Origin: Limnothrix sp. CACIAM 69d
Lineage (GTDB): Bacteria > Cyanobacteriota > Cyanobacteriia > CACIAM-69d
Reading direction: 5' to 3'
Length of the DNA: 52,638 nucleotides
Assembly: GCA_001913845.2 (NCBI GenBank)
Contig: MKGP02000086.1
Span: 1 to 52,638 of the forward strand
Shown here: piece after piece, positions 9,390 to 18,056 of the stretch
Numbering within the stretch: position 1 is the first letter of the stretch
How the letters are laid out: every line of letters begins with the position of its first letter
Position numbers and translations under genes: made by a program
The notes under the pieces: generated by a model
Databases searched by the model: none
Seen by the model: the letters and a program-made list of their open reading frames with translations, nothing else
What the model was told of the DNA's origin: nothing

Positions 9390-9429
9390 TTCAGGGACTG
9401 AAAATTCAAGAACTGAAAATTCAGGGGCT
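9390..9429. repeat. 15-base tandem repeat, nearly three copies
   Basis: TTCAGGGACTGAAAA, TTCAAGAACTGAAAA and TTCAGGGGCTT follow each other directly in a spacer downstream of the small gene at 9130. Period 15 with few mismatches. Confidence 0.7.
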
Positions 9430-9518
9430 TAATTGACCTAGAACATTCATTAGAGCCACCCTTTTGGTTGAATTGTTGAAGCACTCGTTTAGTTAATCTG
9501 CTTGATTGTGTTTGATGA

Positions 9519-9788
9519 TTAGTTGTGCTTGGGCCAAAACCAGAGCAATTGCGGCCAAATCGTTTGCAAAACCAAGGCGGTTCCCGATCGCCAGTGGTCG
9601 GGAGCCGCCTGTTGTTGTTTGAGGATTTGTAACCGGTGACTCAGTGATCGCCAGTAGGCGATCGAGAACCCCACCAAATAGGTGGCCAAAATCAAGCCCA
9701 AACCATGCTGAATGAAAAGCTGAATGAGAAAATTTCCCCAGTGATGCCCAAGAATCATCGGAATGGCGACACGATTGCTAATGGTCAC
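9519..9788 (-). CDS. Small membrane protein, uncharacterised
   Basis: Up to 89 residues from GTG 9788; ATG 9758 gives a 79-residue alternative. The N-terminal half is hydrophobic (FLIQLFIQHGLGLILATYLVG), giving one membrane segment at about residues 20-45, followed by a basic and glutamine-rich stretch (SHRLQILKQQQ). A second weaker hydrophobic patch (VLQTIWPQLLWFW) ends the protein. No family is recognised. It is probably an inner- or thylakoid-membrane protein. A short opposing frame at 9763-9963 with GADVAGAD repeats overlaps its start and is judged less likely to be coding. Confidence 0.45.
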   Translation of the reverse strand: MTISNRVAIPMILGHHWGNFLIQLFIQHGLGLILATYLVGFSIAYWRSLSHRLQILKQQQAAPDHWRSGTALVLQTIWPQLLWFWPKHN

Positions 9789-9991
9789 TCAATCAGTTCA
9801 AAACTTTGAAGAAATTGAGCCAATCCATTATATCGGAAGGCTAGATACCGTGAGTCCAGACATCACAAGCCCAAAGGTCACAGAGCCAGATGTTGCAGGG
9901 GCAGATGTTGCAGGAGCAGATATCACAGGGCGCGAGCTAGCTAGATACCCAAAAGCTCAGTAGCAAACTAACTGCTCAACCCATTACCGAA

Positions 9992-10192
9992 CTAATTTGC
10001 GCAACTGAGCCAGCCACGACGCACGGCATGAACAATTCGATCGATCGCAGCCAAATCTTCAAGATCCAATGAGCAGCTCAACAGAGCACGGGACAGACCC
10101 CAGCGATCGCTCATGGTCAAGCAGCGGGATTCCCAAACACGCGAAAACAGTTCTGCCAACATATCTTTGTAGAACCAGGTTGTTTGCGACAT
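9992..10192 (-). CDS. Small conserved-looking cyanobacterial protein
   Basis: 66 residues from ATG 10192, beginning MSQTTWFYKDMLAELFSRVW. It contains LTMSDRWGLSRALLSCSLDLEDLAAIDRIVHAVRRGWL, a pattern that recurs in small uncharacterised cyanobacterial proteins. It is probably a short helical cytoplasmic protein. The start was chosen because GGGAGG lies nine bases upstream of this ATG. The frame continues upstream to another ATG at 10279, which would add 29 unrelated-looking residues. Function unknown. Confidence 0.6.
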   Translation of the reverse strand: MSQTTWFYKDMLAELFSRVWESRCLTMSDRWGLSRALLSCSLDLEDLAAIDRIVHAVRRGWLSCAN

Positions 10193-10938
10193 GTCTATGA
10201 ACCTCCCAGGGCATTTCAGAATTGGATTGCTAACAAAAAATTCGATGTTGATGTATCGGGTTTCAGTGCTCAGTGCCATGATCTTTGGGTTTGGTTAGGG
10301 ATAATCGAAACAGGACAAAAGCCAGCGATTGGAGACAACTAATTTTTAAGAGTGATGAAGGCACTGGGCACTTGCGAATTAGTTATCTCGATGACATTAA
10401 ATATGCCGTGATTTTGGCTTGAATGTTGTGATTCATCTGTAATTCAAGCCGTGATTATTTCCCTGTAATCGCGTGACGAAAGCCCATGATTATGGGTGGT
10501 AATTTCACAGGCCAAGCGTGATCCACCAACAGAGGTGTTGTGATCCCGATCGCCCGGTGATCCCCCGCTGGGGCCCAACCCCTTGGGGCCGCCACCTCTT
10601 GCCCGCTGCCAACCATAATGGCCATAGCCCATCTGGGATGATTGAGCAGGCTCGTTTGAACCCCGAGATCGCCAACACCTTTCACCGATTCCTTGAGCCT
10701 GAACCCAGGCTTCACCACGCGATCGCCCCGGAACAGTCACACCTGGGCCCAGCTTCCATGCATTTCTGGGCACCCGCGATCGCGTCAAAACTTACAGAAT
10801 CACGGCCAGCCCCTGCGTTATCACGGGCCAAGGGGCGATCGACCCCAACCCCCGAGCCTCGGCCAGCGATCGCCCAACCAAATTCACCCTTTATTGACCC
10901 AACCCCAAAAGCCCATGACTCGGCCCACGCATCTGCCT
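10193..10938. other. Intergenic region upstream of the ATP-grasp gene
   Basis: About 740 bases. The first part, up to 10450, is AT-rich and probably holds the promoter of the small minus-strand gene. From 10520 to 10900 it is GC-rich with many GATCG/GCGATCGC motifs, and several overlapping frames stay open by composition alone. None has a recognisable protein. No RNA gene was seen. Confidence 0.4.
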
Positions 10939-12372
10939 ATGAATGTGGATTCCTACGATCCAGGGGACTTTTATGATGAGATGTTTGCCGGCCCCGGTCA
11001 GCCCCGCCCCGAAGCCCAATTTTTGGTCGATCGCCTCCGCTCGCTATCGGCCGCCGAGGTAAGCCAACGCCAAGAAGCAGCCCAAATTGCCCTGTTTCGG
11101 CAGGGGGTCACCTTCAATGTGTATGGAGCCAGCGAAGGCATTGAGCGAGCCTTTCCCTTCGATATCATTCCGCGCATTATTAATGCCCAAGAATGGCAAA
11201 CCCTCGAACAGGGTCTGAAACAGCGAATTCATGCCCTGAATTGCTTTTTACAGGATATCTATAGCGACCAAAAAATTATTGCAGATGGTATTTTGCCCCG
11301 CGATTTAATCGAATCAGCCAAGGGTTTTTTGCAGCCTTGCATCGGATTACAGCCCCCCAAGGGCATTTGGTGCCATGTGACCGGAACCGACTTGGTGCGC
11401 GATCGCCAGGGGCAGTTTTATGTGCTCGAAGATAACCTGCGTTGCCCGTCGGGCATTTCCTACGTTTTGGAAAATCGGCGCGTGATGAAAAGCACCTTCC
11501 CCAAGGTCTTTGAAAACGCCAACATTCAGGCGGTGGATGAATATCCGTCGCGATTATTGGAAACGCTGCTGAACCTTACGCCCGATCGCCTGGCCAATCC
11601 CACCGTCGTTGTGCTCACACCGGGGATCTACAATTCCGCCTACTTTGAGCATTCTTTCCTGGCTCAACAAATGGGCGTGGAGTTGGTGGAGGGGCGAGAC
11701 CTGGTGGTGGCCGATGGCTATTTGCAAATGCAAACTACTAAAGGCCTGCAACGGGTAGATGCCATTTATCGGCGGATTGATGACGATTTCATCGATCCCC
11801 AGGTGTTTCGCTCCGATTCTATGTTGGGTGTGCCGGGGCTAACGGATGTGTATCGATCGGGACGAGTGGCGATCGCCAATGCGCTGGGAACCGGCGTGGC
11901 CGACGACAAGGCGGTTTATGCCTACGTGCCCAAAATGATTCGCTACTACCTGGATGAAGAGGCCATGATCCCCAACGTGCCCACCTATCTTTGTTGGGAA
12001 CCGGCGGACTTGACCTATGTGCTGGAGCATTTGGATTCATTGGTGGTCAAGGCGGCCAACGAATCCGGGGGCTATGGCATGTTGATTGGCCCCCAATCCA
12101 CCGCCGAACAACAGGCCGATTTTGCCGATCGAATCCGGGCTAACCCCCGCAACTACATCGCCCAACCCACCCTCTGCCTGTCGCGGGTTCCCACCCTGCT
12201 CGATGGGGAGTTTGAGGGTTGCCATGTGGATTTACGCCCCTATGTTCTCTACGGGGAGGATATCTATGTGCATCCCGGCGGTCTGACACGGGTGGCCCTG
12301 CGCCGGGGATCGCTGGTGGTCAACTCTTCCCAAGGGGGCGGTTCCAAGGACACTTGGGTGTTGATGGATTAG
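10939..12372 (+). CDS. Circularly permuted ATP-grasp type 2 family protein
   Basis: 477 residues. It matches the cyanobacterial/proteobacterial family of circularly permuted ATP-grasp proteins (DUF404/DUF407), presumed ATP-dependent carboxylate-amine ligases of unknown substrate. Recognisable stretches are SYDPGDFYDEMF at the start, FNVYGASEGIERAFPFDIIP, YVLEDNLRCPSGISYVLENR, VVKAANESGGYGMLIGP and the C-terminal TRVALRRGSLVVNSSQGGGSKDTW. The frame extends upstream to 10693, but that part is low-complexity. ATG 10939 (or ATG 10915, eight residues earlier) fits the family. Elsewhere this gene is often followed by an alpha-E (DUF403) gene and a transglutaminase-like gene; here it is not, as the convergent rpsD follows. 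Confidence 0.9.
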   Translation: MNVDSYDPGDFYDEMFAGPGQPRPEAQFLVDRLRSLSAAEVSQRQEAAQIALFRQGVTFNVYGASEGIERAFPFDIIPRIINAQEWQTLEQGLKQRIHALNCFLQDIYSDQKIIADGILPRDLIESAKGFLQPCIGLQPPKGIWCHVTGTDLVRDRQGQFYVLEDNLRCPSGISYVLENRRVMKSTFPKVFENANIQAVDEYPSRLLETLLNLTPDRLANPTVVVLTPGIYNSAYFEHSFLAQQMGVELVEGRDLVVADGYLQMQTTKGLQRVDAIYRRIDDDFIDPQVFRSDSMLGVPGLTDVYRSGRVAIANALGTGVADDKAVYAYVPKMIRYYLDEEAMIPNVPTYLCWEPADLTYVLEHLDSLVVKAANESGGYGMLIGPQSTAEQQADFADRIRANPRNYIAQPTLCLSRVPTLLDGEFEGCHVDLRPYVLYGEDIYVHPGGLTRVALRRGSLVVNSSQGGGSKDTWVLMD

Positions 12373-12380
12373 GGCATTGC

Positions 12381-12420
12381 AATCAAAAAAATCACCCAAC
12401 CGATCGGGCTGGGTGACTCT
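12381..12420 (-). terminator. Rho-independent terminator of rpsD
   Basis: On the minus strand TCACCCA and TGGGTGA form a stem around CCGATCGG and are followed by a run of seven T (A-run at 12385-12391 on the plus strand). It sits 80 bases past the rpsD stop codon and between two convergent genes. Confidence 0.8.
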
Positions 12421-12499
12421 TGAAATGCTTTTTTGGCACTGGATCCAGAAACCTGCATCCCAAATTTGCATAGAAGTGGGGAATCTGGCCCCAACGAAC

Positions 12500-13108
12500 C
12501 TAAGCTTGGCGAGAGTAGTACTCAACCACCAGCAGTTCGTTGATTTGCAGCGCCACCCACTCGCGATCGATCACACTGTTCACCTTGCCGGTCAACTTTT
12601 CCTTGTCAAATTCCAGGTGGCTGGGCATGTTGGCCAAGCCGGGGAATTGCAGGTTGTTTTCCACGATCTTGCGCGATTGATCTTTCGGGCGCACCGTAAC
12701 CACGTCCCCAGGACGGCACTGATAGCTAGCCACGTCCACGCGCCGGCCGTTGACCATGATGTGGCCATGGTTCACCAACTGACGAGCGGCGGGAATGGTG
12801 GGAGCCATGCCCAAACGGAACACGGTGTTATCTAGGCGCATTTCCAGCAGTTGCAACAGCACCGTTCCCGTGGAACCGGCTGCCCGACGAGCTTTCCGAA
12901 CGTAGCGCAACATTTGGCGCTCGCTGACACCATAGTTAAACCGCAGCTTTTGCTTTTCTTCCAAGCGCACGGCATATTCCGAACGCTTTTTGCGGTTTTG
13001 GCCATGTTGTCCGGGCGGGTAGGCACGCTTGGCACTCTTGCGGGTCAAACCCGGCAGCTCGCCCAAACGACGCACAATGCGGAGACGCGGACCTCTGTAT
13101 CGAGACAT
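12500..13108 (-). CDS. rpsD: 30S ribosomal protein S4
   Basis: 202-residue primary 16S rRNA-binding protein of the small subunit, which nucleates assembly of the body of the subunit. The N-terminal [20 protein letters not shown] and the S4 RNA-binding domain (about 90-155, [11 protein letters not shown] ... [15 protein letters not shown]) are unmistakable, and the length is usual. It lacks the N-terminal zinc cysteines found in some bacteria. In cyanobacteria rpsD is commonly a separate gene, as here. It ends in a strong terminator at 12381-12420. Confidence 0.98.
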   Translation of the reverse strand: MSRYRGPRLRIVRRLGELPGLTRKSAKRAYPPGQHGQNRKKRSEYAVRLEEKQKLRFNYGVSERQMLRYVRKARRAAGSTGTVLLQLLEMRLDNTVFRLGMAPTIPAARQLVNHGHIMVNGRRVDVASYQCRPGDVVTVRPKDQSRKIVENNLQFPGLANMPSHLEFDKEKLTGKVNSVIDREWVALQINELLVVEYYSRQA

Positions 13109-13637
13109 AACTAAGACTTTAGATTCCTTTCCTTGTTGCGGTTTTTGCGCCTAATCGACAACGGGAAGGACGGTTGGAGATCAAGCAACGCAAGCTTCTG
13201 AGCCAGAAAGCTTATGACAAACGTGCCAGCCGCGGCATACGTTTCCAGATCGACCAGTATACAGGTATTGGCGCGATCGCCCTAATGTTTTGCACAAAAT
13301 TCCCGCGCATTTTTTGCGCGGCGACGGCGCAGTCATACGGGCTGGATTTTTGGGGTCATCGCTTGGCGGGCTTACATGATTCTGTTGGCTGGGCCGATCG
13401 ATCCAAAATCACCCGAGTTGATCGGTGGTTTGGCCCTGGATCGTGGCTCCCTGTGCGATCGACCGGTGAGGTGGCCGCCGGATTCCGGTGAGTCTCGGGC
13501 TAGGATAGGACAATTGCGCATGCCGGGCGATCGCCCCTTGGGGCCAGCCCCCCGCGCCGATTTTCCATCATCCGGTTGCAAACTGCCCGATTGGGTTGGT
13601 CAACCAGGTTCCTTCTCAATCCCTTCCCCGCTTGCCC
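13109..13637. other. Divergent intergenic region upstream of rpsD
   Basis: Contains the rpsD leader and an inverted repeat CCGCGCA-TTTTT-TGCGCGG at 13303-13321, a stable small hairpin without a trailing T-run. Frames that stay open on the plus strand here have no recognisable protein. Promoters for rpsD and the next gene must lie within it but were not resolved. Confidence 0.4.
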
Positions 13638-14009
13638 ATGCAACAAGATCCACCCTCATTGCCCACGGAGGTGATTGTCACCCACCCTCGTGAGTCCCTC
13701 GGTGATGTGCAACTTGATTGGCATCCTCAGCCCGGCAGCTACTTGGACTTGGCCGGCAAGACCTATGCAGTCTTGGAACGACACCATCGCTATCAACTGC
13801 GATCGGGCCGCTACCATCTCTACAAGATTGCGTTGCACGTGCAGGCGACCCAGCGCCCCTCGGAACAAAATTTCTTTGAAGGTCAATGGATCATTGGCGA
13901 TCCGCGCTGTCGATTCAATGCGCGATCGGAACTGCTCCGCTGTGCCGTGAACCCGTCAGGCCCCTGCTTGGGCTGTCGTTCCTTTGAACTGATTCCCAAA
14001 CGGGCCTAA
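13638..14009 (+). CDS. Conserved cyanobacterial protein, DUF6464-like
   Basis: 123 residues from ATG 13638; a TTG at 13596 would add 14 residues. The core TYAVLERHHRYQLRSGRYHLYKIALHVQ and the C-terminal RCRFNARSELLRCAVNPSGP...CLGC match a family seen in cyanobacteria that I recall as DUF6464; the family number is from memory. Four cysteines (in DPRCRF, LLRCAV, GPC and GC) could form a metal site, which is inference. The function is unknown. It is a single gene between rpsD and the DUF3318 gene. Confidence 0.8.
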   Translation: MQQDPPSLPTEVIVTHPRESLGDVQLDWHPQPGSYLDLAGKTYAVLERHHRYQLRSGRYHLYKIALHVQATQRPSEQNFFEGQWIIGDPRCRFNARSELLRCAVNPSGPCLGCRSFELIPKRA

Positions 14010-14082
14010 TTGATGATGATCAGGCCCTATTGAGCCTGGCTGGGCCAATCCGACTCGGCCGCGCTGACTGGGCCTAAATCAT

Positions 14083-14115
14083 GGGGGGATCCCGTCAATT
14101 GGCGAGACCCCCCCC
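14083..14115. terminator. Possible G/C-rich hairpin between convergent genes
   Basis: GGGGGG at 14083-14088 can pair with the C-run at 14108-14115 across a 19-base loop. There is no T-run, so termination activity is uncertain. Confidence 0.3.
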
Positions 14116-14151
14116 AAATGTTTAAGCGGCGGCCCAGACCAGGCCCCAGCC

Positions 14152-14826
14152 TTAAAACTCCAACTGCCGATCCCGATCGCGGTAAAAATTCGGCTCCGAC
14201 TCCGAGCCACCTTGCATTCGAGCTTTGGCCTTAGCGGCACTGCGCTTCAGGGATTGCAGTCGCGATTCATATCGGCTGCGCAACTTCTTTTTAGGGGTTT
14301 GTTCCACCAGGGTTTTCAGGGCACTGCCCAAACTTTTGTAGGCATTGGGCAAGGAATAGCCAAACCGAGCGGCTAGGGCGATCGCCTTTTCATCGGCCTC
14401 GATCGATTCTTTCAGTTGCCGATCGCTGTTGTTTTTCTGATAAAGCCGCCAGCCGGACACCCCACAAAGCCCCAAGGCCAACAGCAGCAACAGGCCGTCT
14501 TGCACCCACAGTTCACCCACCGCGCCGCCTAGCCCGATCGCCAGGGCCGCCATTTCCCAGCCGTCGCGCGGGATAGTGTCGTTTTGAATGCGGGCCACCT
14601 CGTGCCAAAACAGCAAATTACGCTGATCCTTCGCGAATTGCTCCCAGGCCACCAAATCCACTTGAATTTCCACCTGATCCTTGCCGATTTCTTCGCAACG
14701 AATCAGGGGCGGATTCACGTCCATGGCCTTTTCAACGGTTACCCAGCTCTGTAGCTCAGGGGGCAACAGGCTTTTGAGTCGTCGAAGTTCGCTGAGATCC
14801 GATCGAGCTGTGGAAAACGAGGTCAT
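14152..14826 (-). CDS. DUF3318 domain-containing membrane protein
   Basis: 224 residues from ATG 14826. The N-terminal SELRRLKSLLPPELQSWVTVE matches the DUF3318 family of cyanobacteria. A central pair of hydrophobic segments (MAALAIGLGGAVGELW and LLLLLALGLCGVSGWRLY, about 115-155) suggests a hairpin membrane anchor. The C-terminal part is basic and rich in Lys/Arg (KKKLRSRYESRLQSLKRSAAKAKARM). The sequence FWHEVARIQND recalls a zincin-like HExxx start but lacks a full HExxH. Function unknown. The frame extends upstream to 14901 with unlikely sequence. Confidence 0.8.
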   Translation of the reverse strand: MTSFSTARSDLSELRRLKSLLPPELQSWVTVEKAMDVNPPLIRCEEIGKDQVEIQVDLVAWEQFAKDQRNLLFWHEVARIQNDTIPRDGWEMAALAIGLGGAVGELWVQDGLLLLLALGLCGVSGWRLYQKNNSDRQLKESIEADEKAIALAARFGYSLPNAYKSLGSALKTLVEQTPKKKLRSRYESRLQSLKRSAAKAKARMQGGSESEPNFYRDRDRQLEF

Positions 14827-15290
14827 TGCAACTGGTATCCAAACCGAAAAAGCACCGGAAACAACCCGAATCTGACTGGGGGGAGCAATCCGCCCCGGCA
14901 TCCGTCGATCAACTGTTCTAAGGTTCTGGACAAGGCTCTAGACAATGGCGATCGCACCCTGGGCCTATGGCTCCGTTCAATGGGAACTAATGGAAACCAA
15001 GCCATCGATGCACTGGGGAACCTTGTCTGGCTCTGGCTGATCAGGGGCCGATGCCAGCTTGCGGAACAGTGCTCGTTGATTGGTGATCTTATCGGGTATT
15101 TGCAGTATATCGCGCCCCGTTTCCGGCTCCCGGTCACCGATCGCACATCTTCAGCGGTTGCCATGGGGTTCTGCCACGGTTCCACCACCATTTGTCAGGG
15201 TTCGATCGGGTGGAGCGCTGGGCTGAATTGTGCCGCTGGCAACCCTAATCGCTCATTCCCATGATTCCCATTGAGCAGACCCTAATCAGC
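14827..15290. other. Intergenic region between psbJ and the DUF3318 gene
   Basis: About 460 bases. Both flanking genes are on the minus strand, so the promoter of the DUF3318 gene should lie here. No clear promoter, RNA gene or repeat was identified apart from the psbJ terminator at its right edge. Confidence 0.35.
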
Positions 15291-15323
15291 AAAAACGCCC
15301 TTGTGCCAAGCGACAAGAGCGTT
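15291..15323 (-). terminator. Rho-independent terminator of the psbEFLJ operon
   Basis: On the minus strand AACGCtCTTGT pairs with ACAAGgGCGTT across an 8-base loop, and the stem runs into a T-rich tail (A5 at 15291-15295 on the plus strand). It lies 22 bases after the psbJ stop codon. Confidence 0.85.
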
Positions 15324-15345
15324 CCCAATCAACAGGCAGCCAAAA

Positions 15346-15465
15346 TTACATCGACGAACCAAGACCGACGTAAGCGCCATAGAAAAACAAACCGACAACA
15401 CCGATGACACCAATACCGGCGATCGTGCCGACAACCCACAGGGGAATTCGTCCGCCTCCAGACAC
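15346..15465 (-). CDS. psbJ: Photosystem II reaction centre protein J
   Basis: 39-residue, single-span thylakoid protein near cytochrome b559; it affects plastoquinone exchange and photosystem II assembly. The sequence [20 protein letters not shown]...GLFFYGAY is a full match to PsbJ. The start is GTG 15465 with AAGGAGG eight bases upstream. The frame stays open further upstream, but those residues are not part of the protein. It is the last gene of psbEFLJ. The 191-base gap to psbL is unusually long for this operon. Confidence 0.97.
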   Translation of the reverse strand: MSGGGRIPLWVVGTIAGIGVIGVVGLFFYGAYVGLGSSM

Positions 15466-15656
15466 AGCCGTGACCTCCTTAGTAAGGAAATAGGGTTTGA
15501 TGAGGACGCGCCACTGAAGCGCATCGCACTGAGAGTCTCCCCAGCTCAGGACTGGAGGATGTTGATCATTCAACGAATGCTTCATCAATTCAGCAGCCAA
15601 TCAGCAGCCAAGGCTTAAGCCGGAGCTTAAGTTCTTGCGCGGCTCAGTTGACAAGC
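15466..15656 (-). other. Extended psbL-psbJ spacer with a hairpin
   Basis: The gap between psbL and psbJ is 191 bases, where a short spacer is expected. It contains a perfect inverted repeat CTTAAGC-CGGA-GCTTAAG at 15614-15631 and an 11-base direct repeat TCAGCAGCCAA just before it. It could hold a processing site, a partial terminator or a second promoter; none can be proven by sight. Confidence 0.5.
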
Positions 15657-15776
15657 CTAGTTGAAGAAGTAGCTGGACATCAAAATGCCAATCACGAAAA
15701 TAAACAGCAGACCCAGATAGAGTGAAGTCCGGTTCAGCTCTACGGGTTGCTTGTTGGGGTTAGGGCTACGTTCCAC
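15657..15776 (-). CDS. psbL: Photosystem II reaction centre protein L
   Basis: 39-residue single-span thylakoid protein at the photosystem II dimer interface, needed for normal QA function. It reads [20 protein letters not shown] then [19 protein letters not shown], essentially the consensus PsbL. The start is GTG 15776 with AGGAG nine bases upstream. It follows psbF by 12 bases and is certainly co-transcribed with it. Confidence 0.97.
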   Translation of the reverse strand: MERSPNPNKQPVELNRTSLYLGLLFIFVIGILMSSYFFN

Positions 15777-15788
15777 AGTGACAATCTC

Positions 15789-15923
15789 CTAGCGCTGAAT
15801 GAACTGCATGGCCGCGATCGCGCCCAGGAAGAACACCGTCGGTACTGCCAGTGCATGGACTGACAACCAACGAACGGTAAAAATCGGGTAAACAACGGGC
15901 TGGTTGGGATTCTGCGTCGCCAT
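15789..15923 (-). CDS. psbF: Cytochrome b559 subunit beta
   Basis: 44-residue thylakoid protein; with PsbE it binds the heme of cytochrome b559 in photosystem II. It reads [20 protein letters not shown] followed by [20 protein letters not shown] and FIQR. The heme-ligand histidine is in [10 protein letters not shown] (about residue 23). ATG start at 15923, 22 bases after the psbE stop. Confidence 0.98.
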   Translation of the reverse strand: MATQNPNQPVVYPIFTVRWLSVHALAVPTVFFLGAIAAMQFIQR

Positions 15924-15945
15924 GATTGTTAAAAACGCTCAATAA

Positions 15946-16197
15946 CTACTTCTGCAAAAACTGATCAATCTGAGTCTTAGCGCCTTGACGGATTTGCACG
16001 ATCGGCACTTCGGTGCGCGTCTCGGTGAAGTATGCGTTGGGGCGGGGCGTTCCGAATGCGTCGTAGGCCAAGCCCGTGCTGACAAACAACCAACCAGCGA
16101 TAAACAGAGCCGGGATGGTGATGCTGTGGATGACCCAATAGCGGATGCTCGTTACGATGTCCGAAAACGGACGCTCACCAGTTGATCCAGATGACAT
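15946..16197 (-). CDS. psbE: Cytochrome b559 subunit alpha
   Basis: 83-residue thylakoid protein and essential photosystem II core subunit; its histidine shares the b559 heme with PsbF. It contains [20 protein letters not shown] (heme-ligand His about residue 24) and the single membrane segment [18 protein letters not shown], followed by the conserved lumenal part [12 protein letters not shown]. It is the first gene of psbEFLJ. ycf48 and rubA lie upstream on the same strand, the standard cyanobacterial order. Confidence 0.99.
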   Translation of the reverse strand: MSSGSTGERPFSDIVTSIRYWVIHSITIPALFIAGWLFVSTGLAYDAFGTPRPNAYFTETRTEVPIVQIRQGAKTQIDQFLQK

Positions 16198-16524
16198 AGT
16201 CTCTTTAGTCTTCTCTCAATGGAAAATTAAACAAGAGCTAGCGGCTTGCCCAATCATTCAACCCGGAAACCGCTGAGTTTTGGGAACTTCAGCGACGGCC
16301 GGAAAATGGGCAATTGCTGGTTTCCATGATACAGAACGGGGGAAAAACTCCACAAGCCAATCCTGGGCGATCGAGCTTTTTGCGAGGGTCAGCGGGGATC
16401 GGGCGATCGCTGGGGATGCGTCTCGCGATTGTCATGAACCGGCGACTGATCCACCAGCGATCGAGCACCCGCAACGCTCCCGGCCGAAACTCACCGAAAA
16501 TCGATGGGCAAAGCCGCGATCGCC
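16198..16524. other. Spacer between ycf48 and psbE
   Basis: About 330 bases on the coding side of psbE. It should hold the psbE promoter and leader; an A-rich stretch GGAAAATTAAACAAGAG lies 20 bases from the ATG. HIP1 octamers are frequent. No terminator after ycf48 was resolved. Confidence 0.35.
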
Positions 16525-17556
16525 TTAGCTGGCAGCCGGAGCTGCGGCATTGAGCTTGGCTGTGTCATAACGCAAGATTACGCCGTTTTGGCCCAGCACA
16601 AAGCCCTGATCCTGCCCAAAGAACAGAATTCGGTAGAAATTGGAAGGCACATCGCCGACGGCGCGATCCTTCTGCCAGGTCTTGCCGCCGTCATAGCTGG
16701 CGAGCAAGTCGCCGCTCCCTCCAGTAATCCACAGCTCCTGATCATTGCGATAGGCCAAGTCCAGCAGCCCCAGGCTGTTGCGCAGTTCGGGGCTGGTGGT
16801 GGCGGCCCAGGTTTCCACATCGGTGGGGCTGCTGAATTGCACCTGGCCACCGCGTGCGAGAGACCACAGGCGATCGTCAGGGCCAAAGCCCATGTTTTGC
16901 AGACGGCGCGAGCTGTTGCGGTTGTGTTGCTGCCAAGCTTCATCGCCGGGAGTCCAGGTGGAGTAGTAGCTCCCCCGCGAGGAAACGGACACATATTTAC
17001 CGCTGCTCGATCGGGAAACGTTGCGCACCACCCCGATCGACTCTTGCACCATGGCTTTCCAGTTGCGGCCGCCATCCGTGGTGCGATAAATAGCTCCCAA
17101 GTCGGTCATCATTTCGGCCTGCTGGGATCCCAGAGCCACAATCAAGCGTGGATCGCCGGGCAGTTGGTTGCTGAGGGGAATTTCCGACCAGGTTTTACCC
17201 TCATCGGTAGTGTGCAGCAGGATGGCGGGCTTACCGACAATCCAACCCTCCTTGCCCGAGAAACTCACGGACTCCAGGTTATAGGGCGAGTCGCCCAAAT
17301 CCAGGGACTTATCGGCCCAGGTTTTACCGCCGTCGGTGGTTTCCAGGATGGTGGCCCCTTTACCCACCATCCAGCCGTGGGGCCCCTTGCCCACCAGGGT
17401 CACATCCAACATGGTTTGTTCGGTGGGCAGGTTAATCACCTCCCAGGGGTTGGCCGCTACGGAGTCAATTTTGCGAGCGGTGCAGCCCACACAAAGCAGG
17501 GCCGCCAACAGGACAGGCAATAATTTGGGGAATAGATTACGAAGCCAGTGGGTCAT
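16525..17556 (-). CDS. ycf48: Photosystem II assembly factor Ycf48
   Basis: 343-residue lumenal beta-propeller protein (HCF136 homologue) that binds precursor D1 and helps form the reaction centre complex. The N-terminus carries a lipoprotein signal peptide: basic MTHWLRNLFPK, a hydrophobic core and lipobox LLCVGC with the cysteine near residue 25. The rest consists of repeated blades with the signature TTDGGKTW/TTDEGKTW/SYDGGKTW motifs spaced 40-60 residues apart. It lies between rubA and psbE on one strand, the conserved assembly cluster. Confidence 0.97.
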   Translation of the reverse strand: MTHWLRNLFPKLLPVLLAALLCVGCTARKIDSVAANPWEVINLPTEQTMLDVTLVGKGPHGWMVGKGATILETTDGGKTWADKSLDLGDSPYNLESVSFSGKEGWIVGKPAILLHTTDEGKTWSEIPLSNQLPGDPRLIVALGSQQAEMMTDLGAIYRTTDGGRNWKAMVQESIGVVRNVSRSSSGKYVSVSSRGSYYSTWTPGDEAWQQHNRNSSRRLQNMGFGPDDRLWSLARGGQVQFSSPTDVETWAATTSPELRNSLGLLDLAYRNDQELWITGGSGDLLASYDGGKTWQKDRAVGDVPSNFYRILFFGQDQGFVLGQNGVILRYDTAKLNAAAPAAS

Positions 17557-17651
17557 GGGATGAATGGGATGATGAGGTGACCGGAATCGAGAGTTTCGGT
17601 GCGGTCTGAAAGGGGTACTCAGCGGGAATCAGCCAAGGGAACTGCCTTGGG

Positions 17652-18056
17652 CTAATTCAGGCCATAAAAGCTCAGGAGCAACAGAATTCCCAGGCCCAAA
17701 ACGCTGAAAATGAGGACGTTTTTTGCACCGGGAGTGAGGGTGTTAACCCCAATGCCGTAGCCGAGGTTTTCGTCAAATCCGGAGGCTTTGCCGGCGGGGC
17801 CGATGCTTTTGAATTGATATTTTTTCACGCCACAAACGGGACAGCGCCAATTTTCGGGCAGGGTCTCGAAGGGGGTGTTGGGGGCCACGTTCCGACGCTC
17901 ATCCCCCTTGCCGGGTTCGTAGACATAGCCACAGGAGCGGCATTCATAGCGATCGGGCGGGGCGGGGGCGGCCGGTTCCGAGGAGGTGGCCTCGATCGCG
18001 CTGGAGTCGGCAGCCGCGATCGATTCGATCGGTGAGTCCTCTGGTGGATGAGTCAT
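17652..18056 (-). CDS. rubA: Membrane-anchored rubredoxin
   Basis: 134 residues. An acidic, Ala/Pro-rich N-terminal stretch (1-35) precedes a rubredoxin domain (about 37-85) with two Cys-X2-Cys iron sites, ECRSCGYVYEPGKGDE and WRCPVCGVKK. A C-terminal membrane segment NVLIFSVLGLGILLLLSFYG follows. The protein is required for photosystem II (and in some species photosystem I) assembly and acts on the cytoplasmic face of the thylakoid (family knowledge). Its place upstream of ycf48 and psbEFLJ supports this role. It is divergent from ndhC. Confidence 0.96.
   Translation of the reverse strand: MTHPPEDSPIESIAAADSSAIEATSSEPAAPAPPDRYECRSCGYVYEPGKGDERRNVAPNTPFETLPENWRCPVCGVKKYQFKSIGPAGKASGFDENLGYGIGVNTLTPGAKNVLIFSVLGLGILLLLSFYGLN

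Noticed and set aside
9763-9963. Plus-strand frame with GADVAGADITG repeat-like residues
   Set aside because: It overlaps the start of a better minus-strand membrane-protein frame, has no ribosome binding site or recognisable family, and its repeat arises from a short 15-base duplication.
10444-10938. Several overlapping open frames upstream of the ATP-grasp gene
   Set aside because: They stay open because of GC-rich GATCG-type repeats; none encodes a recognisable protein and they contradict each other in frame and strand.
13174-13490. Plus-strand frame upstream of the DUF6464-like gene
   Set aside because: Composition and lack of any protein-like pattern; it lies in the rpsD leader and has no start signal.
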